DNA from: Pleomorphomonas oryzae DSM 16300
GTDB lineage: Bacteria; Pseudomonadota; Alphaproteobacteria; Rhizobiales; Pleomorphomonadaceae
Assembly (NCBI RefSeq): GCF_000422965.1
Contig: NZ_AUHB01000011.1
Span: forward strand, 124,001 to 188,000
Reading direction: 5' to 3'
Length of the DNA: 64,000 nucleotides
The notes below the pieces were generated by a model. That model was not told the DNA's origin and did not search any database. It saw only the letters and a program-made list of their open reading frames with translations. Of this stretch, positions 16,425 through 25,834 are shown one piece after another (within the stretch, counting starts at the first letter, position 1; the number at the start of each line of letters is the position of its first letter). The translations under genes and the position numbers were made by a program.

Positions 16425-17024
16425 TTAGCTCAGGAGCTTGAGAGCGCTGGCGATGAGATCGTCATCGTGTTCCCCGATCAGCTCGGCTTTCCCGACCACC
16501 CGCAGGCCTTGCAACAGGGCCAGAAGCAGGTCGGCCGTTGCGCCCACGTTCACGTCTGCGGCGATCGAGCCATCGATCTTGCCGTCGCTGAGGAGTTCGA
16601 CGAGCCATTGCCGGCGCCGCGACATCTGGCGGCGCAGGAGGTCGGCGGCGCTGCCAACAAGGTCCAAGTCGGCAACGCCGGAGACGACCATGCAACCAAG
16701 GCGTCCTTCGGGGCCGCGACTGATCTGGAGATAGAAGTCGAGCAAGGCGGCGATCTTGCTCCGCGCATCGTCAAGGCCTCGGAGACGGTCGCCGATCTCC
16801 GCCTCTCGCAAGGCGATGTAACGCTCGAGCGACTTGGTGAAGACTCCCAGCTTGTCCTTGTAGGCCTTGTAGATACTTCCGGCGGTCAGGTCTGAGGCCG
16901 TGGTGATGTCGCTCACGCTGACGCCCGCAAACCCGTCGCGGCTGAACAACTTGATCGACGCGTCGAGAAACTTCGCTTCGTCGAAAGCGCGAGGCCGGCC
17001 CCGTGTCCGCTCCATGTCGATCAT
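16425..17024 (-). CDS. TetR family regulator of the transporter-hydrolase operon
   Basis: The N-terminus has the TetR HTH (GRPRAFDEAKFLDASIKLFS, then VSVSDITTASDLTAGSIYKAY) and the C-terminus resembles TetR_C_33-like domains (GCMVVSGVADLD with SRRRQWLVELL). Starts at 17024 and 17015 are both possible. A near-perfect palindrome sits 16 bases upstream of the start. The gene leads an operon with a DMT protein and an epoxide hydrolase-like enzyme, a common design for detoxification, with the repressor sensing the toxic substrate. Confidence 0.88.
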   Translation of the reverse strand: MIDMERTRGRPRAFDEAKFLDASIKLFSRDGFAGVSVSDITTASDLTAGSIYKAYKDKLGVFTKSLERYIALREAEIGDRLRGLDDARSKIAALLDFYLQISRGPEGRLGCMVVSGVADLDLVGSAADLLRRQMSRRRQWLVELLSDGKIDGSIAADVNVGATADLLLALLQGLRVVGKAELIGEHDDDLIASALKLLS

Positions 17025-17039
17025 TCGCCGATCCCATAA

Positions 17040-17059
17040 TAGGAAATGATCGTTTCCTA
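17040..17059. promoter_or_regulatory. Candidate operator of the tetR-DMT-hydrolase operon
   Basis: TAGGAAA at 17040-17046 and TTTCCTA at 17053-17059 form a perfect 7-bp inverted repeat with spacer TGATCG. The position directly before the tetR start suits autorepression. Confidence 0.65.
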
Positions 17060-17088
17060 ATATGAGTTGAAGTCGGCCGTGTCAAGCA

Positions 17089-17371
17089 CGCTATGTGCCC
17101 GCCACCGGCGCCGTGCCCGATGGCGTGCCGGGCCACGTGGGCTATTCCGTCGTTCCCTGGAAGCAGGGCAGGGGTTACGCGACGGCGGCGCTCCGGGCGC
17201 TGATGGAGCTTGCGAGAGCCAAGGGGCTGGGCGAGCTGCAGATCCTCTGCAACGTCGAGAACCTGGCCTCAAGGACGGTGATCGAGAGGGGGCGGGGAAG
17301 TGGATTTCATGGGGCCGCATCCGTCGGATCGGCTGGAGCAGGTGAAGGTGTATTATCGGGTGAGGATTGGT
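17089..17371 (+). pseudogene. Truncated, frameshifted acetyltransferase copy
   Basis: The segment reads YVPATGAVPDGVPGHVGYSV and continues through KQGRGYATAALRAL and ILCNVENLASRTVIERG, matching the C-terminal two thirds of the acetyltransferase at 12130. The first third and start codon are missing, cut off immediately beside the tetR operator. After VIERG a two-base deletion in a G-rich run throws the rest out of frame, although the DNA still matches to the end of the gene. Identity to the intact copy is high but clearly imperfect, so the duplication is not recent. Confidence 0.82.
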
Positions 17372-17554
17372 GGGTGAGAAGGCAACAAGGCCAGCTTCAC
17401 GAGCTGATTCAGCACTAAAGTACGTGACGCCGAAGTCTCTCGGCGATACGCGGCGCGACGGCATGTGCCTACTAGTCGCCTATTGCCTTGTGGCTAAATC
17501 TGTTCCATTTCCGTTCTGCGCTCCGTAGTTGTATTAGGCTCAAGAGAGAGGCGC

Positions 17555-20500
17555 ATGCATAAGGGTGGGATCGCAGACAAAGTCGGCAACCGTTTCGAAG
17601 CTCGCTGGCTAACGCACCAACTGCTCGGGCTTTTGGACGGAACGATTCTGACTATCACGATCGAAATGCTCGGTGACGACGAGCAAGGCTTCGAGTTCTC
17701 GGTTGTTCGGACAAGCGGTACTGAGTGGCACCAGTGCAAGCGCCAGACTGCATCGGGTACGTGGTCGATCGCCGCCCTCGATGCTGCGGGGGTACTGGCA
17801 GCGTTTCGCGCCAAGATCGGCACTGGTGGCGCACGTTGCCTATTTGTATCGAGCGATCCCTCACCGCAGCTGAAGTTACTTCAGGAAAAGCTCCCGGCGA
17901 CTCATAATATCGAAGCCTTCGAAGCCAGCCTTTCGGATAATGAAAGCAGATATTGGAGTGTCCTAAAGGAACGGCTGGGGGGCGACGCCGCTGATGCATT
18001 TCGATTTCTCGGACATAGCGAATTCCGCACATTATCCGAGCCCGACCTCACCGACATTGTGCGTGCGCGCCTCGCCTACTGGTTCAAGGGAGACCCAGAT
18101 ACCATTGCCGCTCAGTTCCGCACTTGGCTGGAGGAGGATCATAACTTCAACCGACCGATCGGCTATGACGATGTCATTGCCTTTGTCCGTAAGGCAGGGA
18201 TTGAGGCCAAGCAATATGAACTTGACCGTTCATTGCCAGGGCGCATTCGCGATGCGACCTCAAGTTATGTCGGCTCCTATCCGCCGCTCGGCGCCGGACT
18301 ATTCCGGATCGATCGAGAAATTGTTCAGGACATCCTTGGTGGGCTACGGGCCGGCGCAGGAGTGGTTCTGCTCGTAGGCGCCGCAGGTACCGGTAAATCG
18401 GCGATTGTCGCTGATGTGATTGATCGGCTGCGTGAGGAGGGCACGCTACATCTCGCGTTCAGGGTCGACCAAGCCGGCTCTGTCGCAACTCTTGATGAGT
18501 TGGGCTTGCAGACCGTCGGTACCGCAGATAGCCCGGTCGTAGTCCTTGAAAAACTTGCTGCCCAAAAGAAGGCAGTATTAATCATTGACCAGGCCGATGC
18601 GGTTAGTGAGGTTTCAGGACGTGTAGCCAAGCTACGCCGCGTAGTGCTCGATCTAGTTAGAAAAGCTGCGCACTATCCGCACGTTCAGCTCATCTTCGCG
18701 TGCCGCAGCTTTGACCTGGAAAACGACCACGCTTTTCGAGAGATCGCCAAGGTTGAGGGCAACGTACGAATAGACGTCGGGGCTTTCGATCGATCCGAGA
18801 TTGACCCGGTGCTCACCCGGCTTGGCATCCTCCACGATGCCCAAAATTCCCGACTGATGGCGTTGCTTGGGATGCCGATTGGCCTGACGCTGGCCGCGAC
18901 GCTTGCGCAAAGCGGAATCAGCGATTTGCGTCGGGTCGAGCATCTCTCAGAACTCTATAGCCGGTTGCTCCAGGCGCGTGAGCAAGAGATCCAGCGTGAC
19001 TTTCGTCCCGGCTGGAATGTTTATGAGCCGCTCACCGCGATTGCCAAAGCGATGAGTGAACGACAGGAACTCGTCGCCTCCGTTGCCACGCTCGATCTCT
19101 ACGCAGGTGCGCTCGACATTCTCCAGCGTGTTGGGCTTATAGTCGCCCGCGGTCACCGGGTTGGATTTATTCATGAATCTCTGTTCGACTATCTCCACGC
19201 GCGCGCGTTCGTGCGGGAGGGCAAGCCTATAATCAACTTTCTGCTCGCAAGCGAACAGACTCTGTTCCGCCGTACGCAGACCCGCCAAATCCTCGCCTTC
19301 GAACGTGAGCTTGAACGCGCTCGCTATCTCTCTGACCTCGGTACAATCCTCAGCGATACGCGTGTACGCCCACATATCCGTGAGACGATCGTGCGCTGGC
19401 TAGCGACGATTCCCGATCCGACCCCCGCCGAATGGGAGCTGATCGCAAGCTACGCCAAGTGCGATGGGCTTCCACGCAAAACAGGTTATGTAATTTTCGA
19501 GCGAAAGCCTTGGTTCGACCTGCTCCAAACGCTGGGTATGCTCAACGGTTGGCTGGCATGTGAAGGCGACGATCTCACCTGGGCGCTAAACTTCCTGCGC
19601 TCGATCGTTCCGTTAGCACCGGACGAAATCGCCAAGCTGATCGATGATTTTCTAGAGCGCCGACCCGAGCGTGTCCGTGAAGTGCTCGATATGCTTCGAT
19701 TCATTGACCCCAAGGTTGATGCGGAACTACTCGCTAACGGCCTAATTACTGCGCTTAGTCTCTCGACGCCGGGAGATTGGCAAAGAGATGGTGACGACTG
19801 GGGCGCCTATTATCGATCATGGGTCAAGTCGGCTCCCCGAGAGGCTGCGCGGATCTTTGGGGCACAGTTGGGGCGTTGGTTCGACCTGAATCCGGAAGGG
19901 CATCCGTTCATGCGTCGCTACGAGGACGGCGGAGCATCAATGCATTCGCTAAGCGAACTCGCTAGGGCCGCTCCGCTCGCATTCCTTGAGCAATTGCTGC
20001 CATTTATGCGCCTAGCGATGGAGCGTACAATCGCAGGTGATAAACGTCCTGCCGAGAATAGCATTTGGCCTTGGCGCCCCCTGAACCGGACCGATGTGCG
20101 ATCGGTCGACTTGCTTGACATTGTGCGCTCCGCGCTAGCGGAAATCGGCCGCTATGACCCTCTCGCCGCCATGCGGCTGCTCCGCGCGATGGAACCTGAA
20201 ACACACATCACTAGCCTGCATCTTTTGCTTGAGACAATTCCCGCCAATCCCGAGGCGTTGCATGATCTACTGCTCGAACAGCTCGAAAATCCCGGGCTTT
20301 TTGAAGCGGGTTGGCATATGGCTGATGGCCATTCTGCTGGCCGAGCAATTGCGGTAACCATGCCTTGGTTGAACGGGGCCGAACGGGATCAGGTGGAAGC
20401 CACAGTCCTGTCAATACGCACCGAGATAGATTATGCCAAGCGTAATCTTCTTCGACGCCGGGACGAGGTGGGGGCACCCGACTTCCCGCTGAAAACTAGC

Positions 20501-22096
20501 GGTTACGTGATGCATTGGCTCAATCAATCGGGTCGATGCGAATGGTCGGTACTGCTCCAAATCGGCGCGGAACAATTGTCACCGCACGCAGCGAAACGCC
20601 TTGCAGAACTTGATCGTAAGTTTGTCGGACAGAGGCCTGAAGAACCCGAAGGCATCAGCGGCGGTTGGGTGCGTTCACCGATTGCTGGCGAGCGCACAAA
20701 GTTCATGAGTGACGACGCGTGGCTCAGCGCAATTAAGAAATTCAGCGGCCCGCGCGACGAGATGCGGTCACGCGGGAATGGCCTCATCGGAGGCGCGTGG
20801 GAGCTATCGCGAGAGCTAAAAGAACGCGCAAAGGAAGCGCCTGAACGTTTCCTCTCACTATTCTTGCGGTTTCCTGAAGGCACGCACCAAGATTTCGCCA
20901 GGGGGATCACTTCCGGTATCGCGGAGTCCAAGCCTAATAGGGAAATGATAGAGCGGGTTCTTGCAGCCGTGAACGCCAATCCGGCTGCGCGTCCGGACGA
21001 CCAGTCGCTGGCCTGGATGATCCAAGCTTGCAAGGAACCACTCGGACCACAGGCGGAAGCACTGCTTTTGAGGATCGCTACAGGCGACGACGACAGCACG
21101 GGCCTTGGTGACACCGATCACAGCAAAGATGCCAACGAGCCCGACTGGAAGCGTGCGTTCACTCTTGGTAGCGACCTGATTGGCAAGGCCATCAACTCAG
21201 CGCGCGGTTCAGCCCTCGATACCTTGGGCAGGATCAGCTGGAAATCAAAGGAAGCTTTCGAGAAGTACCGCGCTGCGATCGACGCGATTGTTGGTAAGCC
21301 AGCCGCTGCACATATTCATTCGGCACTTAGCGGCCTGATTATGAGCGCGCTGAAGCACGAAGGTAAGCAAGGCGTTGACTGGACGTTGCGAACCGCGCGT
21401 TCCTGCCCCGAAGCGTTTTACACCAACGACGGCCAACAGATCATCGGCTGGATCGCCGATCTGGATGCGGAGAGTTTTGCGCAACTGATTAAGCTCTATC
21501 TCACCAACGACAATCCACTTGCGCGCGGATTCGCTGCGTTGGCAATATTTCGTCGATCTTTAGACGATCAAGGCTGGTTGCCGCTTGCCGAGACGCTAAT
21601 TGATGCCGATGCCGAATACCGCTCTGCGGCCGCAGCAGTTGCTGCTTCTAATTTCAAGTCTGCGCGCTTCGGCACGGCCTGTACCGGTTGGTTGACTCGG
21701 TTTTTCGATGATGAGGACAAGACGGTCCGGGATGAGGCGAGCGATTGTTTCCGTCAGATGGAGGCCCCTGATATCGTCGTGTATGCTGGCCTCTTTGAAG
21801 CATATATTGCTTCCAAGTATTTCGAGATTGATCATACCTTTTTTCTGCATCAGCTCGAACAGGCTCCGCCGGGGCTCGACGAGGTTCTGCTAAAACTGCT
21901 TGAAGATACGCTCCAAGCGATCACCAAGAACGGCCGCAAAGCTAATCTTTATGAGATGCATCAGATCGGCGAGCTGTTACTCAAGCTCTATGCGTCGAAC
22001 ATCGCTTATCCCTCAAGGCGAACCCGAGCGCTTGACATGATCGATCTGTTGATTGAGCGAGGTCTTATGGAGATGCAGAAGCTCGAAGCGGTCTGA
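17555..22096 (+). CDS. Avs-like nuclease-STAND NTPase (candidate antiphage protein)
   Basis: This 1,513-residue protein is the largest in the window. Residues 1-220 look like a Cap4/DUF4297-type PD-(D/E)xK nuclease: FEAR near residue 15, IEMLGDDEQGFEF at 36-48 and the Q-x-K signature in EWHQCKRQ (Q60, K62). Residues 250-530 are a STAND/AAA NTPase with Walker A GAAGTGKS (K281) and Walker B VLIIDQAD (D345). About 900 helix-rich residues follow, with no domain I recognise; in this architecture that region senses the trigger. Avs proteins with this order bind phage terminase or portal protein, form oligomers and degrade DNA. Family assignment is inferred from architecture. It is a single-gene unit next to a broken acetyltransferase, and its codon use is less GC-biased than its neighbours. 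The ATG at 17555 has GAGAGAGG upstream. Confidence 0.7.
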   Translation: MHKGGIADKVGNRFEARWLTHQLLGLLDGTILTITIEMLGDDEQGFEFSVVRTSGTEWHQCKRQTASGTWSIAALDAAGVLAAFRAKIGTGGARCLFVSSDPSPQLKLLQEKLPATHNIEAFEASLSDNESRYWSVLKERLGGDAADAFRFLGHSEFRTLSEPDLTDIVRARLAYWFKGDPDTIAAQFRTWLEEDHNFNRPIGYDDVIAFVRKAGIEAKQYELDRSLPGRIRDATSSYVGSYPPLGAGLFRIDREIVQDILGGLRAGAGVVLLVGAAGTGKSAIVADVIDRLREEGTLHLAFRVDQAGSVATLDELGLQTVGTADSPVVVLEKLAAQKKAVLIIDQADAVSEVSGRVAKLRRVVLDLVRKAAHYPHVQLIFACRSFDLENDHAFREIAKVEGNVRIDVGAFDRSEIDPVLTRLGILHDAQNSRLMALLGMPIGLTLAATLAQSGISDLRRVEHLSELYSRLLQAREQEIQRDFRPGWNVYEPLTAIAKAMSERQELVASVATLDLYAGALDILQRVGLIVARGHRVGFIHESLFDYLHARAFVREGKPIINFLLASEQTLFRRTQTRQILAFERELERARYLSDLGTILSDTRVRPHIRETIVRWLATIPDPTPAEWELIASYAKCDGLPRKTGYVIFERKPWFDLLQTLGMLNGWLACEGDDLTWALNFLRSIVPLAPDEIAKLIDDFLERRPERVREVLDMLRFIDPKVDAELLANGLITALSLSTPGDWQRDGDDWGAYYRSWVKSAPREAARIFGAQLGRWFDLNPEGHPFMRRYEDGGASMHSLSELARAAPLAFLEQLLPFMRLAMERTIAGDKRPAENSIWPWRPLNRTDVRSVDLLDIVRSALAEIGRYDPLAAMRLLRAMEPETHITSLHLLLETIPANPEALHDLLLEQLENPGLFEAGWHMADGHSAGRAIAVTMPWLNGAERDQVEATVLSIRTEIDYAKRNLLRRRDEVGAPDFPLKTSGYVMHWLNQSGRCEWSVLLQIGAEQLSPHAAKRLAELDRKFVGQRPEEPEGISGGWVRSPIAGERTKFMSDDAWLSAIKKFSGPRDEMRSRGNGLIGGAWELSRELKERAKEAPERFLSLFLRFPEGTHQDFARGITSGIAESKPNREMIERVLAAVNANPAARPDDQSLAWMIQACKEPLGPQAEALLLRIATGDDDSTGLGDTDHSKDANEPDWKRAFTLGSDLIGKAINSARGSALDTLGRISWKSKEAFEKYRAAIDAIVGKPAAAHIHSALSGLIMSALKHEGKQGVDWTLRTARSCPEAFYTNDGQQIIGWIADLDAESFAQLIKLYLTNDNPLARGFAALAIFRRSLDDQGWLPLAETLIDADAEYRSAAAAVAASNFKSARFGTACTGWLTRFFDDEDKTVRDEASDCFRQMEAPDIVVYAGLFEAYIASKYFEIDHTFFLHQLEQAPPGLDEVLLKLLEDTLQAITKNGRKANLYEMHQIGELLLKLYASNIAYPSRRTRALDMIDLLIERGLMEMQKLEAV

Positions 22097-22203
22097 CCGG
22101 CGCCGAAGTAAATGAGATACAGAGGCCTGCTTCAGCGCGATGCGCCGTGATGCTCTGCGCAACTGACCAGGCCGAATCCGATCTCTGGTGAACGTCCCAG
22201 CCC

Positions 22204-22665
22204 CTACATCGCCGAATAATCTTCCGTATCCTCCGGAATCCCCAGTCCATCCAGCGGCACCGCGAACTCGGTGAACTTGGCGCAGGAGCGGTCGGCGATG
22301 CGGTCGGTGCCTTGCAGGATCACCAGGCCGGAGTTGGCGGCGGCGCCCACCTGAGGGTTACCCTCGGCGGCGTAGAGGATGTAGCTGTAGTCGTCGCTCT
22401 TGAACCGCAGCTGGTATTCCATGCCGGCGTAGCGCTGGGCCATCTGGAAGACGTTGCCCGAGGCGGGGGTGCCGACGATCGTCAGCTCGTCGTGGGCGCG
22501 GGTGCCGAAATGATAGGTGAGCTGCCCGTCGGCCAGCGTCACGGAGGCGGTCCTCTTGCCGATCGCACAGCTGAAGATCGTTTTGGATTTGCCTTCGGCA
22601 TGAGCGGGCGACGCGAGGGCAAGAGCGATCAGTGCGCCGAGCGTCGGCAGGATCATGGTCTTCAT
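22204..22665 (-). CDS. Small exported protein of unknown function
   Basis: A signal peptide (ILPTLGALIALALASPAHA) precedes a mature domain of about 130 residues with two cysteines (FSCAIGK and DRSCAKF) that could form a disulfide in the periplasm. The pattern of alternating strands (SVTLADGQLTYHFG, MEYQLRFKSDDYSYILYAA) suggests a beta-sandwich. I do not recognise the family. The gene is divergent from the response regulator at 22772 with a 106-bp shared control region and so may be a target of it. Confidence 0.75.
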   Translation of the reverse strand: MKTMILPTLGALIALALASPAHAEGKSKTIFSCAIGKRTASVTLADGQLTYHFGTRAHDELTIVGTPASGNVFQMAQRYAGMEYQLRFKSDDYSYILYAAEGNPQVGAAANSGLVILQGTDRIADRSCAKFTEFAVPLDGLGIPEDTEDYSAM

Positions 22666-22771
22666 GGGTCACTCCATCGGCCGGGTCATGTCGGGCTGAA
22701 CCGCTGGACCTCAGCCGTTTGGCTATTGTTTCGCAGTTGCATCTCGGCCGTCACATGCAGCATGCTAGCGC

Positions 22772-23455
22772 ATGCGCTTGTTGCTGGTCGAAGACAATGT
22801 CGAGCTTGCGAGATGGCTGGCGCTTCTTTTGCGCAAGAGCCACTACGCGGTGGACTGCGTCTACACGGGCGAGGATGCCGACGAGGCGCTCAGAACGCAG
22901 GATTACGCGCTGGTCCTCCTGGATCTCGGTCTGCCGAACGGCGACGGCTTTTCCGTTCTCAAGAACCTGCGCGGCCATAACCGGAAGGTTCCGGTCATCA
23001 TCCTGACGGCGAACGACGCCATCTCCAGCCGCGTCAGGGGGCTGGACCTCGGCGCTGACGACTATCTCGTCAAGCCGGTCGACATCACCGAACTGGAAGC
23101 TCGCATCAGGGCTCGCTTGCGGCAGACGCTGACCAACCACGCCAACACCGTCGACTATGGCCCGATCTCGCTCGATCTCGGCGCCAGCCAGTTCACCGCC
23201 GACGGCGAGGTGCTGCTGTTGACCCCGCGCGAGCATGCCGTGTTGCAAGCCCTCATTCTCAAGGGCGGCAAGCCCATTCAGAAGGCGCATCTGTTCGACG
23301 CAGTATTCGGCCTCGACGACGAGGCGAACCCCTCGGCGGTGGAGATCTACGTCCATCGCGTCCGCAAGAAGCTCGAAGGGACCGGCGTTGGAATCGTGAC
23401 GCTGCGTGGTCTCGGCTATGTCCTGACGCAATCGGAACCCACCCGTGCACCGTGA
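22772..23455 (+). CDS. OmpR-family response regulator (TctD/QseB-like)
   Basis: The receiver domain has the acidic pocket VEDN (residues 6-9), phosphoacceptor D51 in VLLDLGLPNGDG, T79 and K101 in YLVKPVD. The winged-helix DNA-binding domain follows (LLLTPREHAVLQALI, then AVEIYVHRVRKKLEG and TLRGLGYVL). The next gene encodes its kinase and overlaps by 11 bases. Sequence features resemble TctD, which controls tricarboxylate uptake, but the substrate here is unknown. The divergent exported protein and the convergent ABC transporter are possible targets. Confidence 0.9.
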   Translation: MRLLLVEDNVELARWLALLLRKSHYAVDCVYTGEDADEALRTQDYALVLLDLGLPNGDGFSVLKNLRGHNRKVPVIILTANDAISSRVRGLDLGADDYLVKPVDITELEARIRARLRQTLTNHANTVDYGPISLDLGASQFTADGEVLLLTPREHAVLQALILKGGKPIQKAHLFDAVFGLDDEANPSAVEIYVHRVRKKLEGTGVGIVTLRGLGYVLTQSEPTRAP

Positions 23456-24869
23456 CAGCATTCGCCTCAAGGTGGTTCTCAGCCTGATCGGGCCGCTGAT
23501 CTTTCTCGCCCTGATCAACGTCTATCTGACCTGGCGCAACGCCGTCGAAACCGCCGATCTCCTGACTGACCGCCTGCTCGCCGCCTCGGCCGCCGGCATC
23601 GCCGAACGCATCCACATGGGCGATGACGGCATCGAGGCGCTGATCCCGCCGTCGGCGCTGGCGGTGTTCTCGAACGGCGACGTCGGCGAGCGGATCCACT
23701 ATCAGGTGCGCGGGCCCGACGGCGAGCTCATTGCCGGCGACCCGGATGTCGCGCTGCCGGCGGAGCCGCTCAGGGACCTGCACATGGTGTTCTTCGACGC
23801 CAGCTTCCGCGCCCATGCGGTGCGCCAGGTTGCCTTGCGTCAGCCCGTCATCGGCGGCGGCGACAATGCCAGCGCGGTGGTCATCGTGGGAAGCACCCTG
23901 AAGAGCCGCGATGGGCTGGTCTACCGCCTGTGGACCCAGTCCATTCAAGGCCAGCTGTTGCTGGTGGCGGCGGCGGGCCTGCTGTCGGCGGTCGGCATCG
24001 GCCTGGGGCTGCGTCCGCTGCTGCGGTTTGCCCGCGAGGTGGAGGAACGCGAGCCGGATCAGCTGCAATCCTTCGATGTCGGCGCCCTGCCGAGCGAACT
24101 GCGTCCGCTGGCAACGGCCCTCAATCACGCCTTCGAACGCGTCAGCCGGCAGATTGGCGCGCAACGCCGGTTCATCGCCAATGCGGCCCATCAGCTGCGC
24201 ACGCCGCTCAGCATCTTGAAGGCGCAGGCCAGCTACGGCCTGCGTGAGCCCAGCCTGGAAGGCAAGCAGCTTGTCCTCGAGGCGCAGGAAGCCCGGATCA
24301 ACCAGATGTCGCGACTGGTGTCGCAGCTCTTGTCCCTGGCGCGCGCCGAACAGGGCGCCCTGCTGATGAAGGCCGATGTCGACTTCGCCGCACTGACGCG
24401 CGACGTGCTGGAAGAGTTCGCGACCGTGGCCATCGACAGGGAGATCGACCTGTCCTTCCAGGACGAGGGCGGCCCCCTTGTCGTCACGGGGCATGCCTCG
24501 CTCTTGCGCGAGATCGTCGCCAATCTCGTCGACAACGCCGTGAGATACAGCTCGCCCGGGGCAACCGTGGCCGTCGATCTCTTGCGATACGAAGGGCATG
24601 TCAGGCTGACGATCGAGGATAGCGGCCCCGGCGTGTCGGACGAGGACCTGCCGCGCCTGACGGAGCGGTTCTATCGCGGCTCCGGCGCCGAGGGGGAAAG
24701 TGGCGCCGAAGGAACCGGCCTCGGGCTCGCCATCGTCCGGGACATCGTCGAGGCACACGACGGCAGCCTGACGCTTGGCCGGCGCACTACGGGTACGGGG
24801 CTGGTAGCGACGGTGACGTTGCCAGAGGCGAAAAGCGCCGGGGACGAGCCCTCAGGTCACTCCACCTGA
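23445..24869 (+). CDS. Sensor histidine kinase (TctE-like)
   Basis: It starts at a GTG inside the regulator gene (11-base overlap), which indicates translational coupling. Domains: TM1 (about 9-29), a periplasmic 2CSK_N-type sensor domain (about 30-165), TM2 (about 170-190), a DHp domain with phosphoacceptor H249 in FIANAAHQLRTPLS, and a HATPase domain with NLVDNAVRYS, DSGPGVSDED and GTGLGLAIV. All kinase boxes are intact. It belongs with the TctE/QseC group sensing carboxylates or similar small molecules. A strong hairpin overlaps the stop codon. Confidence 0.9.
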   Translation: MHRDSIRLKVVLSLIGPLIFLALINVYLTWRNAVETADLLTDRLLAASAAGIAERIHMGDDGIEALIPPSALAVFSNGDVGERIHYQVRGPDGELIAGDPDVALPAEPLRDLHMVFFDASFRAHAVRQVALRQPVIGGGDNASAVVIVGSTLKSRDGLVYRLWTQSIQGQLLLVAAAGLLSAVGIGLGLRPLLRFAREVEEREPDQLQSFDVGALPSELRPLATALNHAFERVSRQIGAQRRFIANAAHQLRTPLSILKAQASYGLREPSLEGKQLVLEAQEARINQMSRLVSQLLSLARAEQGALLMKADVDFAALTRDVLEEFATVAIDREIDLSFQDEGGPLVVTGHASLLREIVANLVDNAVRYSSPGATVAVDLLRYEGHVRLTIEDSGPGVSDEDLPRLTERFYRGSGAEGESGAEGTGLGLAIVRDIVEAHDGSLTLGRRTTGTGLVATVTLPEAKSAGDEPSGHST

Positions 24870-24883
24870 GAGCCCGCCCCGGC
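24837..24883. terminator. Long hairpin between convergent kinase and permease genes
   Basis: GCCGGGG (24837-24843) pairs with CCCCGGC (24877-24883), and the inner CTCAGGT pairs with ACCTGAG around a CACTCC loop. It overlaps the kinase stop and lies between two converging genes, so it could end both transcripts. There is no clear U-run on either side. Confidence 0.5.
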
Positions 24884-24900
24884 TGCCGGACCTGGACTAT

Positions 24901-25776
24901 TCAGTGCATGTCGTGCTGGGGCACCGGGCGCCACTTGGCCAGGCGCTTTTCCACCGCGGTCATCAGATACTCGGCGATCAATGCCACCGCCATGATGATG
25001 ATGATGGCGGCATACATGCCCGAAGCGTCGAACGATCCCTTGGCGATGTTGATCAACAGGCCGATGCCGTAGCGCGAGCCGACGAACTCGCCGACGATGG
25101 CGCCGATGATGGCAAAGCCGAACGACACGTGCAGGCTGGCGAAAATCCAGCTCATGGCCGAGGGAATGATGACATGCCGCGTCAGCTGCCACTGGTTGGC
25201 GCCGAGGATCATGGCGTTGGCGATCATGTTGCGGTCGGCCTCGACCACGCCCTGGAAGGCGTTGGAGAACACCACGAAGAACACCATGACAAAGCTGAGC
25301 GCGATCTTCGAGCCGAGCCCCAGGCCGAACAGCATGATGAAGATCGGCGCCAGAACGACGCGCGGCACCGAGTTGATCAGCTTGATGTAGATGGAGAAGA
25401 TGTCCGACAGCATCTTGTTGCGGCCGAGCGCGACACCGGTGACCACGCCGGCGATGGCGCCGGAGAAGAAGCCGGCCAGCGATTCCTCCATCGTCACATA
25501 GAGATGGTACCAGAGCGGACCTTCCGATGTGCCTTCCGTGATCCACTCGTAGAGGCGGGCGACGATGCTGGTCGGGATGGAATAGAAGAAGGGGTCGATC
25601 CAGTTCATGCGGCCCGACAGCTCCCAGCCGCCCAGCAGCAGGACGAGGATGGTCAGGCGCCAGAACAGCACCTTCTGCCGGCGCTTGCGAATGGAGGTCA
25701 GCGCGGCCTGCTCGATTTCGGCGTCGCTGGTGCCGACCGGCACGGTCGATCGGTCTTCGAGGGTGATATCGGTCAT
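24901..25776 (-). CDS. ABC transporter permease (NitT/TauT family)
   Basis: The 291-residue protein has six hydrophobic segments and the BPD_transp_1 EAA loop (NAFQGVVEADRNMIANAMIL GA region, then FGFAIIGAIVGEFVGSRYGIG), typical of SsuC/TauC permeases. It should form the membrane channel with the ATPase and binding protein upstream on the same strand. The ATG at 25776 follows a GGGCAACC stretch and is preferred over a longer frame to 25899. It is separated from the ATPase gene by 135 bp that carry two hairpins, which is unusual for an operon of this kind and may modulate expression. Confidence 0.9.
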   Translation of the reverse strand: MTDITLEDRSTVPVGTSDAEIEQAALTSIRKRRQKVLFWRLTILVLLLGGWELSGRMNWIDPFFYSIPTSIVARLYEWITEGTSEGPLWYHLYVTMEESLAGFFSGAIAGVVTGVALGRNKMLSDIFSIYIKLINSVPRVVLAPIFIMLFGLGLGSKIALSFVMVFFVVFSNAFQGVVEADRNMIANAMILGANQWQLTRHVIIPSAMSWIFASLHVSFGFAIIGAIVGEFVGSRYGIGLLINIAKGSFDASGMYAAIIIIMAVALIAEYLMTAVEKRLAKWRPVPQHDMH

Positions 25777-25834
25777 GGTTGCCCTTTCATACCAACTCGC
25801 GAAGATGCTGACGCATCCGCTCGCTGAAGCCATC

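Noticed and set aside
12935-17024. The block between the acetyltransferase copies as a defence island
   Set aside because: All genes in it are regulators, a lipoprotein, a phosphatase-like protein, a transporter and a hydrolase; none has a defence signature.
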